A DNA stretch of 64,000 bases from positions 124,001-188,000 of the forward strand of contig CAJUGC010000003.1 of assembly GCA_910585955.1 (NCBI GenBank), read 5' to 3'. Below are positions 50,318-59,129 of the stretch, in pieces (the first letter of the stretch is position 1; each line of letters opens with the position of its first letter). This stretch comes from an uncultured Christensenella sp. (lineage in GTDB: Bacteria; Bacillota; Clostridia; Christensenellales; Pumilibacteraceae). The notes under the pieces were generated by a model. It was not told the DNA's origin. It saw only the letters and a program-made list of their open reading frames with translations, and searched no databases. The position numbers were made by a program, and so were the translations under genes.

Positions 50318-51022
50318 TCATCTGTCTATATACTTCAAAAGATCGTTTAAAAATTCTTTTTTTCTTCCTCGACTTACGGGGAGTTCCTCGCCGCCCTTAA
50401 GGCAGACAACGTCGTCTTTAAACGACGAAACGAATTTCAAATTTATGAGCAAATAATTGTTGCATCGCGAGAAATTCAATCCGTCTAGTTGCTTTTCGAC
50501 GTCTTTTAATACGCCGCGCACGGAAACGTCGCCGTTTTCCGTATGCCAAACTACGGTATGTTTCATAACTTCGACGTAGATTATACTGTCGGAAGGCATT
50601 ACTTTTATTCCGTTTCTCGTCGATGCGAGAATATTTACGCTCTGCTTGCGGCTTATCGCGGCAATCGCCTTTCTCAAATTCGTTTTTAGCGCATAGTTCG
50701 TCACGGGTTTCACGATAAATCCGACGGCGTCTACTTCGTATCCTCTGACAGCATATTGCGATAGATTTGTTACGAAAACAATTTGCACATCGGGATCTTT
50801 TTCTCGCAATTTTTGCGAGGTCTTATATCCGTCGAGACGCGGCATTTCTATATCCATGAATACGACGTCGAAATCTCCGCGGTAGGCATCCAAAAACTCA
50901 AGCCCGTTACTAAAAACAGAGCATATATGTTCGCCGCCCGTTTCCTCGAAAAACGACTTTATGCCCGATATAAGGCAGGCTATTTCCTTTTCCTCGTCCT
51001 CGACTATGGCAATTCTTATCAT
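50318..51022 (-). CDS. LytTR-family response regulator (AgrA/VirR-type)
   Basis: 234 residues. A receiver domain has IVEDE, the phosphorylated Asp57 in VVFMDIEMPRLDG and the switch region IVFVTN, with IVKP near 107. The LytTR DNA-binding domain follows (IIYVEVMKHTVVWHTENGDV ... FSRCNNYLLINLKFV). It lies 8 bp before the kinase gene. LytTR proteins bind paired direct repeats. The lipoprotein promoter at 48.87 kb is a plausible target. Confidence 0.92.
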   Translation of the reverse strand: MIRIAIVEDEEKEIACLISGIKSFFEETGGEHICSVFSNGLEFLDAYRGDFDVVFMDIEMPRLDGYKTSQKLREKDPDVQIVFVTNLSQYAVRGYEVDAVGFIVKPVTNYALKTNLRKAIAAISRKQSVNILASTRNGIKVMPSDSIIYVEVMKHTVVWHTENGDVSVRGVLKDVEKQLDGLNFSRCNNYLLINLKFVSSFKDDVVCLKGGEELPVSRGRKKEFLNDLLKYIDR

Positions 51023-51129
51023 TATATCACCCTATCGACAGTAAAACTTTTTAAGATTATATCATATTATCGGACGAAAAGCAACGGCTTTGGTCACGCT
51101 TTGTCATCCGAGAGGCACACATTGCAATA

Positions 51130-51161
51130 TAAAAACGCCTGCTTCGAGAAAACAGGCGTTT
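51130..51161 (-). terminator. Terminator left of the integrative element (likely the original GGGtGRT terminator)
   Basis: Minus-strand AACGCCTG-ttttctcgaag-CAGGCGTT followed by TTTATATT. It lies just beyond the left direct repeat, so it was probably the native terminator before insertion. Confidence 0.75.
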
Positions 51162-51201
51162 GACGAGTAACAATCAATATCCTATTACAAAGGAATTTTG
51201 C

Positions 51202-51231
51202 TTACTTTGCAAGAGCCTCTTGCACGGCAAC
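51202..51231. repeat. Left direct repeat of the integrative element
   Basis: Thirty bases identical to 56075-56104, continuing as about 40/43 matches. It duplicates the 3' end of the GGGtGRT gene including its stop codon. Confidence 0.9.
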
Positions 51232-51270
51232 CGCAACGGCAACCGTATGGTCTTTTTGCCTTTTTTGTGT

Positions 51271-53008
51271 TTACGCACCAACCGGTCTGAAAACAGCGTA
51301 TATATGTAAATCGTCTGTAATATTTACATCATGTCGTGTAGCCGTTTTCACTCCATCCGACCACTCAACAAATTCATATCCTTTCAACGGTTCGGCAGTG
51401 ACCGCCAGAGCGTCGTCACCGTATAACACATATTGCGTGTCTCCGGTATGACCATATATATATATACATATAGTTCTCTCTCCGTACTTTACCGCCCTCT
51501 GTGACTTCATAGTAAACTTCGGCAACTTTTCCCTCCCAATATTCATACGGCACACCTACCGTTTTACCGTTAACTATTGCTTTATTTAAAAAGTATAATT
51601 TTTGCGATATCAGCTCATCGGTATGCTGCAAATACTCACTCAGCACTTCATGATATTCAAATATATTATTAACACACAGTTCGATCGTATGTGCAAATTC
51701 ATGAAGATAAGGATCAAGCATTCCATCCCAATAGTAATGATACGGATTTAGCAAGTTTTCAATGGGTTCATTACATAATACCAGTTGAGCTAATCCGCCA
51801 TCGAAATTAATACTTCCATACTTACTATTGGCCTCGCCTACACTATTGTGCAAATTTCCGAAATAATCATCCATACTGTAAGAAACCAATATACTATCGT
51901 ATTCTTCCAATAATCCCTGCACTTCGGGGATATCATACGCATAGACTTTATGATCGACTGTGGAATTAATAGGGTGTGTTTCTTGGATGTTTTCTTTTGT
52001 CAACGGTACAGTAGTAAAATATTCGTCAATTTGGAAATCCGCAAGCGCCAAATCATTTAACTCAAACGAGATTTTTTCTGTGACCATTTGACATATTTGC
52101 CGTTCAGTGTCTGTCATCTTATAGTCTACTTTTATTTTACCGTTACCGTCTCGTGTAGTAAGCTCTGCGTTAAGCTCCGTTACATAAACGATTAATATTT
52201 TATATTTATGCCTATTCTCGGAAATCCATTTGGCATACAACTGCGTACCGACGTTATAAAACAACTCGTCGCCTACTACTATATTCCCGTTACTGTCGGA
52301 TACCTGTTGCGTTAAAAATTTATCCGCATACCAACCTCCGAATGTTGCGTGCGCACGGTTCGGCACTGCAAATACGGTGTCTTCGAGTTGCCCATAAGTC
52401 AGAGAAATAGTTTCCTCCTCGCAGTTGCTATCCGCAAATTTGTAATTATATTTGTATACGTTTGTTATTGCTTCAAAGATTGCCGTTATAGTTTTGTTTT
52501 CGATAAAAATGTCATGACGAGTCGGTTCTTTTACTCCGTCCGACCACCCCACAAACCGATACCCTCTGTTAGGCACTGCTGTTACCGCTAATGTATCGTC
52601 TCCATACTTACCGCTCTGTATAAGCTCGCCTTCTATTTCCCCATACGCGTCTGCTGCATATTCCACTTGAAGCGTTATCCGCGCAAACATTGCATAAAAG
52701 CAACTGTCTTCTCTTACATTTTCCACAATTCGTTCCGCACGGGTTACAGTTTCGTCGCTGTTTTTTTCTCCGTCCGACCATCCTGCAAAATAGTAACCTA
52801 TATCTGCTATCGCGATTACTTTCTGTGTGCTTTCACCCGCATTTATGGTTTGATGCGTGTTTCCTTCAATTCTTCCGCCCTGCTCGGCATTAAACACTAC
52901 GCTGTAAGTTATGCGCTCGTTATCGGTCGTATTTCCACAAGCAGTGCAACCCCCGAATGCCGCAAAAATAATTATAGAAATTATGATGTAACTGATGCTT
53001 CTTTTCAT
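51271..53008 (-). pseudogene. InlB-repeat lipoprotein with HEFAH metalloprotease motif, frame broken at a TA tract
   Basis: Start at 53008 after AAAAGGAG. The protein has a lipoprotein signal (IIFAAFGGCTACG), two InlB B-type repeats (YGDDTLAVTAVPNRGYRFVG then WSDGVKEPTRHD), a linker, and a protease-like domain with DPYLHEFAHTIE (His436, Glu437, His440). Near 51,460 the frame meets (AT)6A. The present frame ends 17 codons after the tract, while the other frame continues into a third repeat (YGDDALAVTAEPLKGYEFVE) ending at 51271. Adding one TA unit joins them. It could be phase-variable, decayed or a sequencing slip. Confidence 0.75.
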
Positions 53009-53030
53009 AATATCTACTCCTTTTAATTTA

Positions 53031-53059
53031 ATTATATCATATATTTCCAGAAAAATCAA
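53031..53059 (-). promoter_or_regulatory. Promoter of the HEFAH lipoprotein
   Basis: Minus-strand TTGATT, 17 bases, TATAAT, 23 bases before the start codon. Confidence 0.7.
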
Positions 53060-53282
53060 GTGCCGCTCCGAGCAATCCAAAACCTTGCCGCAAAGGCTAA
53101 CTTATAACACCGTTTTCGGACATATAATGAATCTTTAAAATAAATTAAAAAACTTTTATCAAAAGTGGGTGTAGATATGCCGAATTTTCTCTAATAAGTG
53201 TAAGGTTTATCTAATCGGAGGTAAAGTTTCAAATGTAAACGCTTTATGTTATAAAAAGATGAGGAGATTTAAGGAGGAATTT

Positions 53283-53495
53283 ATGGAAAACAAGGTGCTT
53301 TTTACGGTGGCGGAGGTCGGTAAAATGTTCGGCATAGGAAAACCGAAAGTATATGACCTGATAAAAAACGGCTATTTGCCCGCGCTAAATCTCGGCGGTT
53401 TGAAAATCAAGAAAAGCACGATAGACGAGTTTTTATCGACGTATGAAAATTGTGATTTTACCGATATGAAAAATGTTGTTAAAATGGCGGCATAA
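53283..53495 (+). CDS. xis: Excisionase-type helix-turn-helix protein
   Basis: 70 residues from the ATG at 53283 after AAGGAGG. TVAEVGKMFGIGKPKVYDLI followed by NGYLPALNLGGLKIKKSTID is the MerR-like HTH_17 fold of Tn916-type Xis. It is 12 bases before the integrase gene. It would bend DNA at the attachment arms and favour excision. Confidence 0.88.
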   Translation: MENKVLFTVAEVGKMFGIGKPKVYDLIKNGYLPALNLGGLKIKKSTIDEFLSTYENCDFTDMKNVVKMAA

Positions 53496-53507
53496 TAAGA
53501 AACAAGT

Positions 53508-54809
53508 ATGGCAGAAATAAAGATAAGAAAAAGGGAACGGACAAACGGTGGAGCTGTTTACGAGTACAGGTTTGAAATAGCAAGCGTAGACGGACAGCGC
53601 AAATGGATCAGTAAAAGCGGTTATAAGACAAAAGGCGAAGCGAGACAGGCAGGACGGGAAGCTCAAATCCAATACGAGAATTTCGGACACGTTGTAGAAA
53701 AAGATAGAATATCGTATGCCGATTTTCTTGATTGTTGGATTGAAAATGATTGCAAAATCGACTTGAAGCCGAATACCGTAAGCGGATATGTAAACACGAT
53801 AAAAAATCATATCAAACCGAAGTTAGGCAAATACAAGCTAAAATCTATCAGTCGGGAAATTCTGCAAGCCTTTATCATCGATATGTACGACGCAGGTTTT
53901 TCGTATAATTCCATAACGAGCATAAAAGGAATACTTACCAAAAGTTTTAATTACGCTGTCGATCACCATTATATCGCTTACTCTCCGGCTGTGCGCTTGA
54001 AAACACCGAAAAACAGAATACCCAAAGTTCCGACTCGCTCAGCCCCTCACGTCTATATCAAAAAGGAAATAATGCAAAAGATATTCGAGCGTTTCCCCGA
54101 ACGGCATCCGAGCCATATACCCTTGAAGCTCGGCTATGAGTGCGGGTTGCGTTTGGGCGAAGTTTTCGGCTTATGTTGGGACGATATCGACTTTCGGAAG
54201 AAACTGATTTATGTCAACAGACAAGTGCAATGGATGCAAGATGAGAAGCGTGATACTTTGGACAAATTGCAAAAAAACGGCACTTCCGAAAGCGGAAACG
54301 GATATTGGTATTTTGCAGAACCGAAGTATAAGTCTTATCGCGTAATCGAAATAAGCGACGAACTGAATAATTTGCTCATACGGGAAAGAACAAGACAGTT
54401 ACGCGCAAAAGATTATTACGGCAATTTCTATACCAACTATTTTGCCGACAACCCGTTAATTCTCGAAGGCAAACAACCGAAATACCCTATCGGCATAAAT
54501 AAGATCGGTAACAATGAAGAGGATTTCCCGATATACTTGGTCTGCGTAAGAGAAAACGGGACGTTTATCAGTCCGAGAACGATGCAGCACATTGCACGAA
54601 GCATTAAGAAAGACATTTTCAAGGATTTTGATTTCCACTCCCTACGGCACACGCACGCAAGTATGCTCGCCGAAATAGGCATAGACCAAAAGTACATACA
54701 AACACGCTTGGGACACTCGGACATAAAACTTACTATCGACGTTTACGAACACACAACGGACACGATGAGAGAGCGCGGAAGAAAGGCAATAAACGATTTG
54801 TATATGTAG
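53508..54809 (+). CDS. int: Tn916-type tyrosine integrase
   Basis: 433 residues. An N-terminal arm-binding domain (IRKRERTNGGAVYEYRFEIA), a core-binding domain (FLDCWIENDCKIDLKPNTVS) and a catalytic domain with ECGLRLGEVFGL (Arg), DFHSLRHTHASML (His-Leu-Arg), RLGHSDIKL (His) and DVYEHTTD (Tyr) are all present and intact. It recombines the repeats at 51.2 and 56.1 kb. It contains a longer insert than Tn916 Int between the Arg and HxxR boxes. Confidence 0.95.
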   Translation: MAEIKIRKRERTNGGAVYEYRFEIASVDGQRKWISKSGYKTKGEARQAGREAQIQYENFGHVVEKDRISYADFLDCWIENDCKIDLKPNTVSGYVNTIKNHIKPKLGKYKLKSISREILQAFIIDMYDAGFSYNSITSIKGILTKSFNYAVDHHYIAYSPAVRLKTPKNRIPKVPTRSAPHVYIKKEIMQKIFERFPERHPSHIPLKLGYECGLRLGEVFGLCWDDIDFRKKLIYVNRQVQWMQDEKRDTLDKLQKNGTSESGNGYWYFAEPKYKSYRVIEISDELNNLLIRERTRQLRAKDYYGNFYTNYFADNPLILEGKQPKYPIGINKIGNNEEDFPIYLVCVRENGTFISPRTMQHIARSIKKDIFKDFDFHSLRHTHASMLAEIGIDQKYIQTRLGHSDIKLTIDVYEHTTDTMRERGRKAINDLYM

Positions 54810-54881
54810 GAAAAATATTACTGAATAATTTTAAAAAGTATTTCGACTTATCAAATCAACGTTCTTACAGTTGAATTAACC

Positions 54882-54910
54882 TTGACTATTGACTGCAAAA
54901 TGGGTATAAT
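54882..54910 (+). promoter_or_regulatory. Promoter of the fic gene
   Basis: TTGACT about 17 bases before TATAAT at 54905-54910, with GAGAAGGAG before the ATG at 54932. fic therefore has its own promoter apart from int. Confidence 0.55.
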
Positions 54911-54931
54911 ATACGAGAAGGAGTAACGGCT

Positions 54932-55840
54932 ATGTCTAAAAAAATGGAAGAACAACAAAAGTACATAGACATCATTAGCGAGATAGAGGATAGCTATGCA
55001 CTTATGAAAAAAGTTCGTCCGCTTACGGCAAGCGAACTCAAATATTTCAATAATGAGTTTTCAATCAGCGCAAGTCATAACTCAAACGCTATAGAAGGCA
55101 ATACCTTTACTTTCGATGAAACGAAGCTCTTGATTGAAAAAGGAATAGTTACGGGCGCACATTCTTTGAGAGAGAGTGAAGATATAGTCGGCTATAAACA
55201 GGCATTCGATTTTCTCTATGAATCGGTTAAGGAAAAGAAGCCGATTACCGAAGAATTTATAAAGCAAGTCCACAGCTTTGTATTGCGTGGCGACGAAGAA
55301 GCCGGCAAATACAGGACGATACAGAACTATGTCGGCAACTTGACGAGAATAGTATATACGCCTTGCCCGCCTTCACAAGTTCCCGAAAAGATGAAAGCGT
55401 ATGTGGCAGAAGTGCAAGCCGATTGCAAGCACAACGCCGAGTTTGCAGAGCAGGGGCAGTTTAATTGGGTTGAGTTGTTTCATAACTTTGCCAAGCATCA
55501 TATCGAGTTTGAAAACATACACCCGTTTGTTGACGGTAACGGCAGGACGGGAAGATTGCTTTTAATCTATGAAATGATTTCATTGGGGCTTTTACCTGTC
55601 GATGTGCGGTATGAAGAACGTGATAGGTATTATGCGGCGATAAAAGCGTACCGCGATAAAGAAAAATACAGTACACGCCCCGAAAGCAAGACGGAAGGCA
55701 TGGCAAAGTTGCTTGCCGAAAGCGAACTCGCAAGTATGAAAATATGGCTGTCCATATATTCGGGTAGCGGTGCATCGCAAGCGGAGTCAGATGATGACGG
55801 TGGTGCGGGAAGCGGTGGCGGCTCTGATATAGAGATGTAA
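54932..55840 (+). CDS. fic: Fic family protein with N-terminal inhibitory motif
   Basis: 302 residues. The Fic active site HPFVDGNGRTGR starts at His197, within ENIHPFVDGNGRTGRLLLIY, intact for AMP transfer to a target hydroxyl. SNAIEGN at 51-57 is the class II inhibitory alpha-helix motif (S-x-x-x-E), which makes such enzymes self-restrained. The C-terminus is a Gly/Asp/Ser-rich tail. As cargo on an integrative element it may act in competition, defence or host modulation. No separate antitoxin is needed. Confidence 0.92.
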   Translation: MSKKMEEQQKYIDIISEIEDSYALMKKVRPLTASELKYFNNEFSISASHNSNAIEGNTFTFDETKLLIEKGIVTGAHSLRESEDIVGYKQAFDFLYESVKEKKPITEEFIKQVHSFVLRGDEEAGKYRTIQNYVGNLTRIVYTPCPPSQVPEKMKAYVAEVQADCKHNAEFAEQGQFNWVELFHNFAKHHIEFENIHPFVDGNGRTGRLLLIYEMISLGLLPVDVRYEERDRYYAAIKAYRDKEKYSTRPESKTEGMAKLLAESELASMKIWLSIYSGSGASQAESDDDGGAGSGGGSDIEM

Positions 55841-55860
55841 TAATTGAAAAAAATCAATTA

Positions 55861-55970
55861 AAAATGTGGACGAGAATCTATTTTCGTCCACATTTTAGGT
55901 GTTTGAAATCTATATTTGAATAAAAACTCTCGTCCACAATTTTTTCAAACGTGGACGAAATGTGGACGAG
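55861..55970. repeat. Five gtggacga repeats forming two hairpins
   Basis: Copies at 55866 (+), 55884 (-), 55930 (-), 55951 (+) and 55962 (+). The first two make AAAATGTGGACGA/TCGTCCACATTTT, a likely terminator after fic. The others make CTCGTCCACA/TGTGGACGAG. They lie about 100-200 bases from the right repeat, where integrase arm sites are expected. Confidence 0.7.
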
Positions 55971-56015
55971 ACGCGGAAAAGAGACCGAAAACAACCCTAT
56001 GGTTTTCTTAATACG

Positions 56016-56050
56016 ATAAAAGGGCTTCTGTATTTTGTACAGAAGCCCTT
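56016..56050 (-). terminator. Element-borne terminator for the GGGtGRT gene
   Basis: Minus-strand AAGGGCTTCTGTA-caaaa-TACAGAAGCCCTT followed by TTATCG. It replaces the native terminator now displaced to 51.1 kb. Confidence 0.85.
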
Positions 56051-56074
56051 GCTTTACTACTATATATTGTGTTT

Positions 56075-56104
56075 TTACTTTGCAAGAGCCTCTTGCACGG
56101 CAAC
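56075..56104. repeat. Right direct repeat of the integrative element
   Basis: Same 30 bases as 51202-51231. It forms the last codons and stop of the GGGtGRT gene. Confidence 0.9.
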
Positions 56105-57079
56105 TGCAACGGCGACGGTTGCGCCGACCATAGGGTTGTTGCCCATGCCGATGAGACCCATCATTTCGACGTGAGCAGGCACGGAGGACGAGCCTGCGAA
56201 CTGCGCGTCGGAGTGCATTCTTCCCATCGTGTCGGTCATGCCGTACGAAGCGGGACCGGCCGCCATGTTGTCGGGGTGGAGCGTTCTGCCCGTACCGCCG
56301 CCCGAAGCGACCGAGAAATACTTTTTACCGTTGTCTACGCAAAGCTTTTTATAAGTGCCTGCGACGGGATGCTGGAAGCGGGTCGGGTTAGTGGAGTTGC
56401 CGGTAATGGACACGTCTACTTTTTCCGAGTCCATAATAGCCACGCCCTCGCGAACGTCGTCGGCGCCGTAGCAGCGGACTTTCGCCTTTTCGCCGTCCGA
56501 GTACGGAATTTCCTTGACTATTTTAAGCTCGCCCGTAAAATAATCGTACTTCGTCTGCACATAGGTGAAACCGTTTATGCGCGAGATTATCATCGCGGCG
56601 TCCTTGCCGAGACCGTTGAGAATGACTCTGAGGGGTTTTACACGCACCTTGTTTGCCGTGCGCGCGATACCTATTGCGCCCTCGGCAGCAGCAAAGCTCT
56701 CGTGTCCTGCGAGGAAGCAGAAGCACTCTGTCTTTTCGTCGAGGAGCATGGAAGCAAGATTGCCGTGTCCGAGACCGACGGCGCGCTGTTCGGCAACCGA
56801 GCCGGGCACGCAGAACGCCTGAAGCCCCTCGCCGATAGCGACAGCCGCGTCGGTAGCTTTCTTGCAACCCTTCTTTATGGCAATCGCACAACCTACGGTG
56901 TAAGCCCACGAAGCGTTTTCGAAAGCTATGGGTTGGGTGGATTTGACTATCTTGTCTACGTCGATACCGTTATCGAGACAGAGCTTTCTTGCCGCCTCGA
57001 GATCCTTTATGCCGTTTTCTTTTAAAGCGGCGTTGATTTTATTTATGCGCTTTTCGTAACCTTCAAATGTGACACTCAT
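56075..57079 (-). CDS. GGGtGRT family protein
   Basis: 334 residues. The naming motif is present as SVASGGGTGRTLHPDNMAAG, and NASWAYTVGCAIAIKKGCKK near residue 55 and FLAGHESFAAAEGAIGIA near 118 fit the family. It is always linked to the scaffold-like protein encoded just upstream (14 bp). The biochemical role is not established. A link to Fe-S or redox metabolism is inferred from the partner. Its last codons come from the integrated element. Confidence 0.9.
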   Translation of the reverse strand: MSVTFEGYEKRINKINAALKENGIKDLEAARKLCLDNGIDVDKIVKSTQPIAFENASWAYTVGCAIAIKKGCKKATDAAVAIGEGLQAFCVPGSVAEQRAVGLGHGNLASMLLDEKTECFCFLAGHESFAAAEGAIGIARTANKVRVKPLRVILNGLGKDAAMIISRINGFTYVQTKYDYFTGELKIVKEIPYSDGEKAKVRCYGADDVREGVAIMDSEKVDVSITGNSTNPTRFQHPVAGTYKKLCVDNGKKYFSVASGGGTGRTLHPDNMAAGPASYGMTDTMGRMHSDAQFAGSSSVPAHVEMMGLIGMGNNPMVGATVAVAVAVQEALAK

Positions 57080-57092
57080 AATGCACCTCCCA

Positions 57093-57785
57093 TTAGTTCT
57101 GACGCGGGTCGATGTATTTCGCCGCCCCGTCGAATCTGCCGTATGTGCCGCAAGAGGTCTTATAAGCCTCGTCGGGGCTCATACCCGCCTTGATCTTGTC
57201 CATCATTACGCCGAGCTTGACAAACGAGTAGCCTATCACCTGGCTGTCCTTATCGAGAGCGAGTTTGGTGATGTAGCCCTCCGCCATTTCGAGATAGCGC
57301 ACGCCCTTTGCCTCGGTCGAATAAATAGTTCCTATTTGAGAACGGTGTCCCTTGCCGAGATCCTCGAGACCCGCGCCCACTTCGAGGCCGTCGTCCGAAA
57401 ACGCCGACTGCGTTCTGCCGTAGACAATCTGCAAGAAAAGCTCGCGCATCGCGGTGTTTATCGCGTCGCACACAAGATCGGTGTTGAGCGCTTCGAGAAT
57501 GGTCTTGCCGGGCAGTATCTCTCCCGCCATAGCCGCAGAGTGCGTCATGCCCGAGCAGCCGAGCGTCTCGACGAGCGCCTCGCGTATTACGCCCTCTTTG
57601 ACATTTAAAGTGAGCTTACAAGCGCCCTGCTGGGGAGCGCACCAGCCGACGCCGTGCGTAAGACCGCTTATGTCCTTGATCTCCTTTGCCTGAACCCACT
57701 TGCCTTCTTCGGGAATGGGAGCGGGACCGTGGTTGGGTCCTTTCTTCACGCAAAACATCTCTTCGATTTCTTTACTGAAACGCAT
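57093..57785 (-). CDS. Fe-S cluster assembly scaffold-like protein (GGGtGRT partner)
   Basis: 230 residues from the ATG at 57785, preceded by TGGAGGAA. The frame to 57884 lacks support. It has THGVGWCAPQQGACKLTLNV and LVETLGCSGMTHSAAMAGEI, an IscU/NifU-like arrangement with cysteines at the expected loops, and a C-terminal extension with SCGTYGRFDGAAKYID. The annotated family is Fe-S scaffold protein. The function with GGGtGRT is not demonstrated. Confidence 0.85.
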   Translation of the reverse strand: MRFSKEIEEMFCVKKGPNHGPAPIPEEGKWVQAKEIKDISGLTHGVGWCAPQQGACKLTLNVKEGVIREALVETLGCSGMTHSAAMAGEILPGKTILEALNTDLVCDAINTAMRELFLQIVYGRTQSAFSDDGLEVGAGLEDLGKGHRSQIGTIYSTEAKGVRYLEMAEGYITKLALDKDSQVIGYSFVKLGVMMDKIKAGMSPDEAYKTSCGTYGRFDGAAKYIDPRQN

Positions 57786-57872
57786 AGATATTCCTCCATT
57801 GATTTGTGTGATTTGAAAGAGCATTCGGGCGTCTTCCCCGTCGCTCACGCCTTTCAGTATACCACACGAAAG

Positions 57873-57906
57873 AAAATAAGACAACCGTTTAAATGCGGTT
57901 GCCTTA
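57873..57906 (-). terminator. Rho-independent terminator
   Basis: Minus-strand GGCAACCG-catttaaa-CGGTTGTC followed by TTATTTTC, after the gene ending at 57920. Confidence 0.75.
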
Positions 57907-57919
57907 AAAAATTATTCAG

Positions 57920-58411
57920 TCAAAGTTTAGTTCTCGACAAAAGTTTCAAATCTTTCTCGTCTATTCCCGTATCAAAATCGGGAACACCCAAAGGTTGAGG
58001 AAACAGCACGCACCACTCTCCGTTTATAGCCCGCTCGCTTACGACAAATCCCGTCATTCCCTTATGAGCTCCGCGGCGCGCATACTTTTTATTTTCTACG
58101 ATAAGTTCCACCTCGTCATGCTCTTCGAGTTTCATTTTTCTAAGTTCGGTATGCTCGAAAAAATTCGGCTTTTCCATTGCTTCTTTCATGACGGAAATCA
58201 TAAAAGACGGCATCGGGCTTGTTGCCGTAAGATACTTATCTTCTATAGGCAATACGGCAAAATCCCCGCTGTTTTTATCATTATAAAACACTGTAAGCCA
58301 TTTTCCGTCCGGCATACGACTTATGATAGAACAATTACAGCCTTTGTGTATGTTTCTGACCATCAAAAAATCCGCTTCTTCTTTTAATATTGCATTTACG
58401 AATTCTTGCAT
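57920..58411 (-). CDS. DUF4926-like possible immunity protein
   Basis: 163 residues from the ATG at 58411, seven bases after GGAGG. The ATG at 58426 overlaps the previous gene without a ribosome site. The middle part, LEEHDEVELIVENKKYARRG followed by AHKGMTGFVV, resembles the DUF4926 beta-barrel found in immunity proteins. The N-terminal part (EEADFLMVRNIHKGCNC) is unknown. It follows a toxin-like gene directly, which suggests an immunity role by position. Confidence 0.6.
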   Translation of the reverse strand: MQEFVNAILKEEADFLMVRNIHKGCNCSIISRMPDGKWLTVFYNDKNSGDFAVLPIEDKYLTATSPMPSFMISVMKEAMEKPNFFEHTELRKMKLEEHDEVELIVENKKYARRGAHKGMTGFVVSERAINGEWCVLFPQPLGVPDFDTGIDEKDLKLLSRTKL

Positions 58412-58412
58412 T

Positions 58413-58982
58413 TTATCTGCCTCCATACGGCGTAGAGCAAACTATTACGCCTCTCGGATGTACAGTCCATCCGCTTGTAAATTCTATTTGTCTTCCGTCT
58501 ACCGATAATTCTATCACAATCTCTATTCTTTGAAAGTATTTATCCAATCTTCCCAAATCATATAATCCTTTACTGTATTTTTCTTTGGCTTGTTTTTCGA
58601 ATTCTTTCTTTAAATTATAACTGTCGTCTATTGTCAGTCCCCAAGCTTCGAACATAACTTTTTTACCGTTTGCCCCGTATTTATCGGAAAAAATATAATC
58701 AGTGAATTTTCTTATGTCGCAATAGGCTGTTATAATCGGACGAAACGATTCCAAAGCATTGCAATCGCAAAAATTATGTTGCGGAATTATAGGGCAGTTT
58801 ATTGTTTTAAAATAACAACCGCTCAACGCAGTGCATTCTTTACAATGCCCTGCCATCGCAAGCAAATCCCTCATCGTATTGCGACTTCCCTCAGGTTCAT
58901 CGGGAACACCAAAATGCGTTATTTGTTTCCATTCATCGAGATTGTTATCTGCCTCAAAATTGCCATATTGTATAATATCCAA
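58413..58982 (-). CDS. DUF6883-like toxin-type protein with Cys cluster
   Basis: 189 residues. A Cys-rich N-terminal half (GHCKECTALSGCYFKTINC then IPQHNFCDC) recalls the metal-binding block preceding toxin domains in phage-head-derived polymorphic toxins. The C-terminal part (YIFSDKYGANGKKVMFEAWG then RGVIVCSTPYGG) resembles DUF6883. It lacks a secretion signal or long delivery region, so it may be an orphan module left by recombination. Family matches are by eye. Confidence 0.55.
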   Translation of the reverse strand: MDIIQYGNFEADNNLDEWKQITHFGVPDEPEGSRNTMRDLLAMAGHCKECTALSGCYFKTINCPIIPQHNFCDCNALESFRPIITAYCDIRKFTDYIFSDKYGANGKKVMFEAWGLTIDDSYNLKKEFEKQAKEKYSKGLYDLGRLDKYFQRIEIVIELSVDGRQIEFTSGWTVHPRGVIVCSTPYGGR

Positions 58983-59097
58983 AATTCCCCCTCCTTTTAA
59001 ATTTTTCTACTATAATTATAACATACCGTGTCAAGCACATTGTGCTTTTTAAGCAAATCTGTATCAAAATTTTTTAAAATTTATTTTAAAATCAAAA

Positions 59098-59129
59098 TTA
59101 TGAAAACCCGCTTTTGATTGCGGGTTTTG
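59098..59129 (-). terminator. Rho-independent terminator
   Basis: Minus-strand AAAACCCGC-aatcaaaa-GCGGGTTTT, right after the gene ending at 59130. Confidence 0.8.

Larger units (their letters stand above)
51202..56104. mobile_element. 4.9-kb integrative element in the 3' end of the GGGtGRT gene
   Basis: The element is bounded by 30-bp direct repeats, carries xis and a Tn916-type integrase, and restores the coding end of its target gene, all typical of site-specific integrative elements. Cargo is a broken metalloprotease-like lipoprotein and a Fic protein. No relaxase or replication gene is present, so transfer would need help from another element, or the element is a decayed remnant. Confidence 0.85.
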
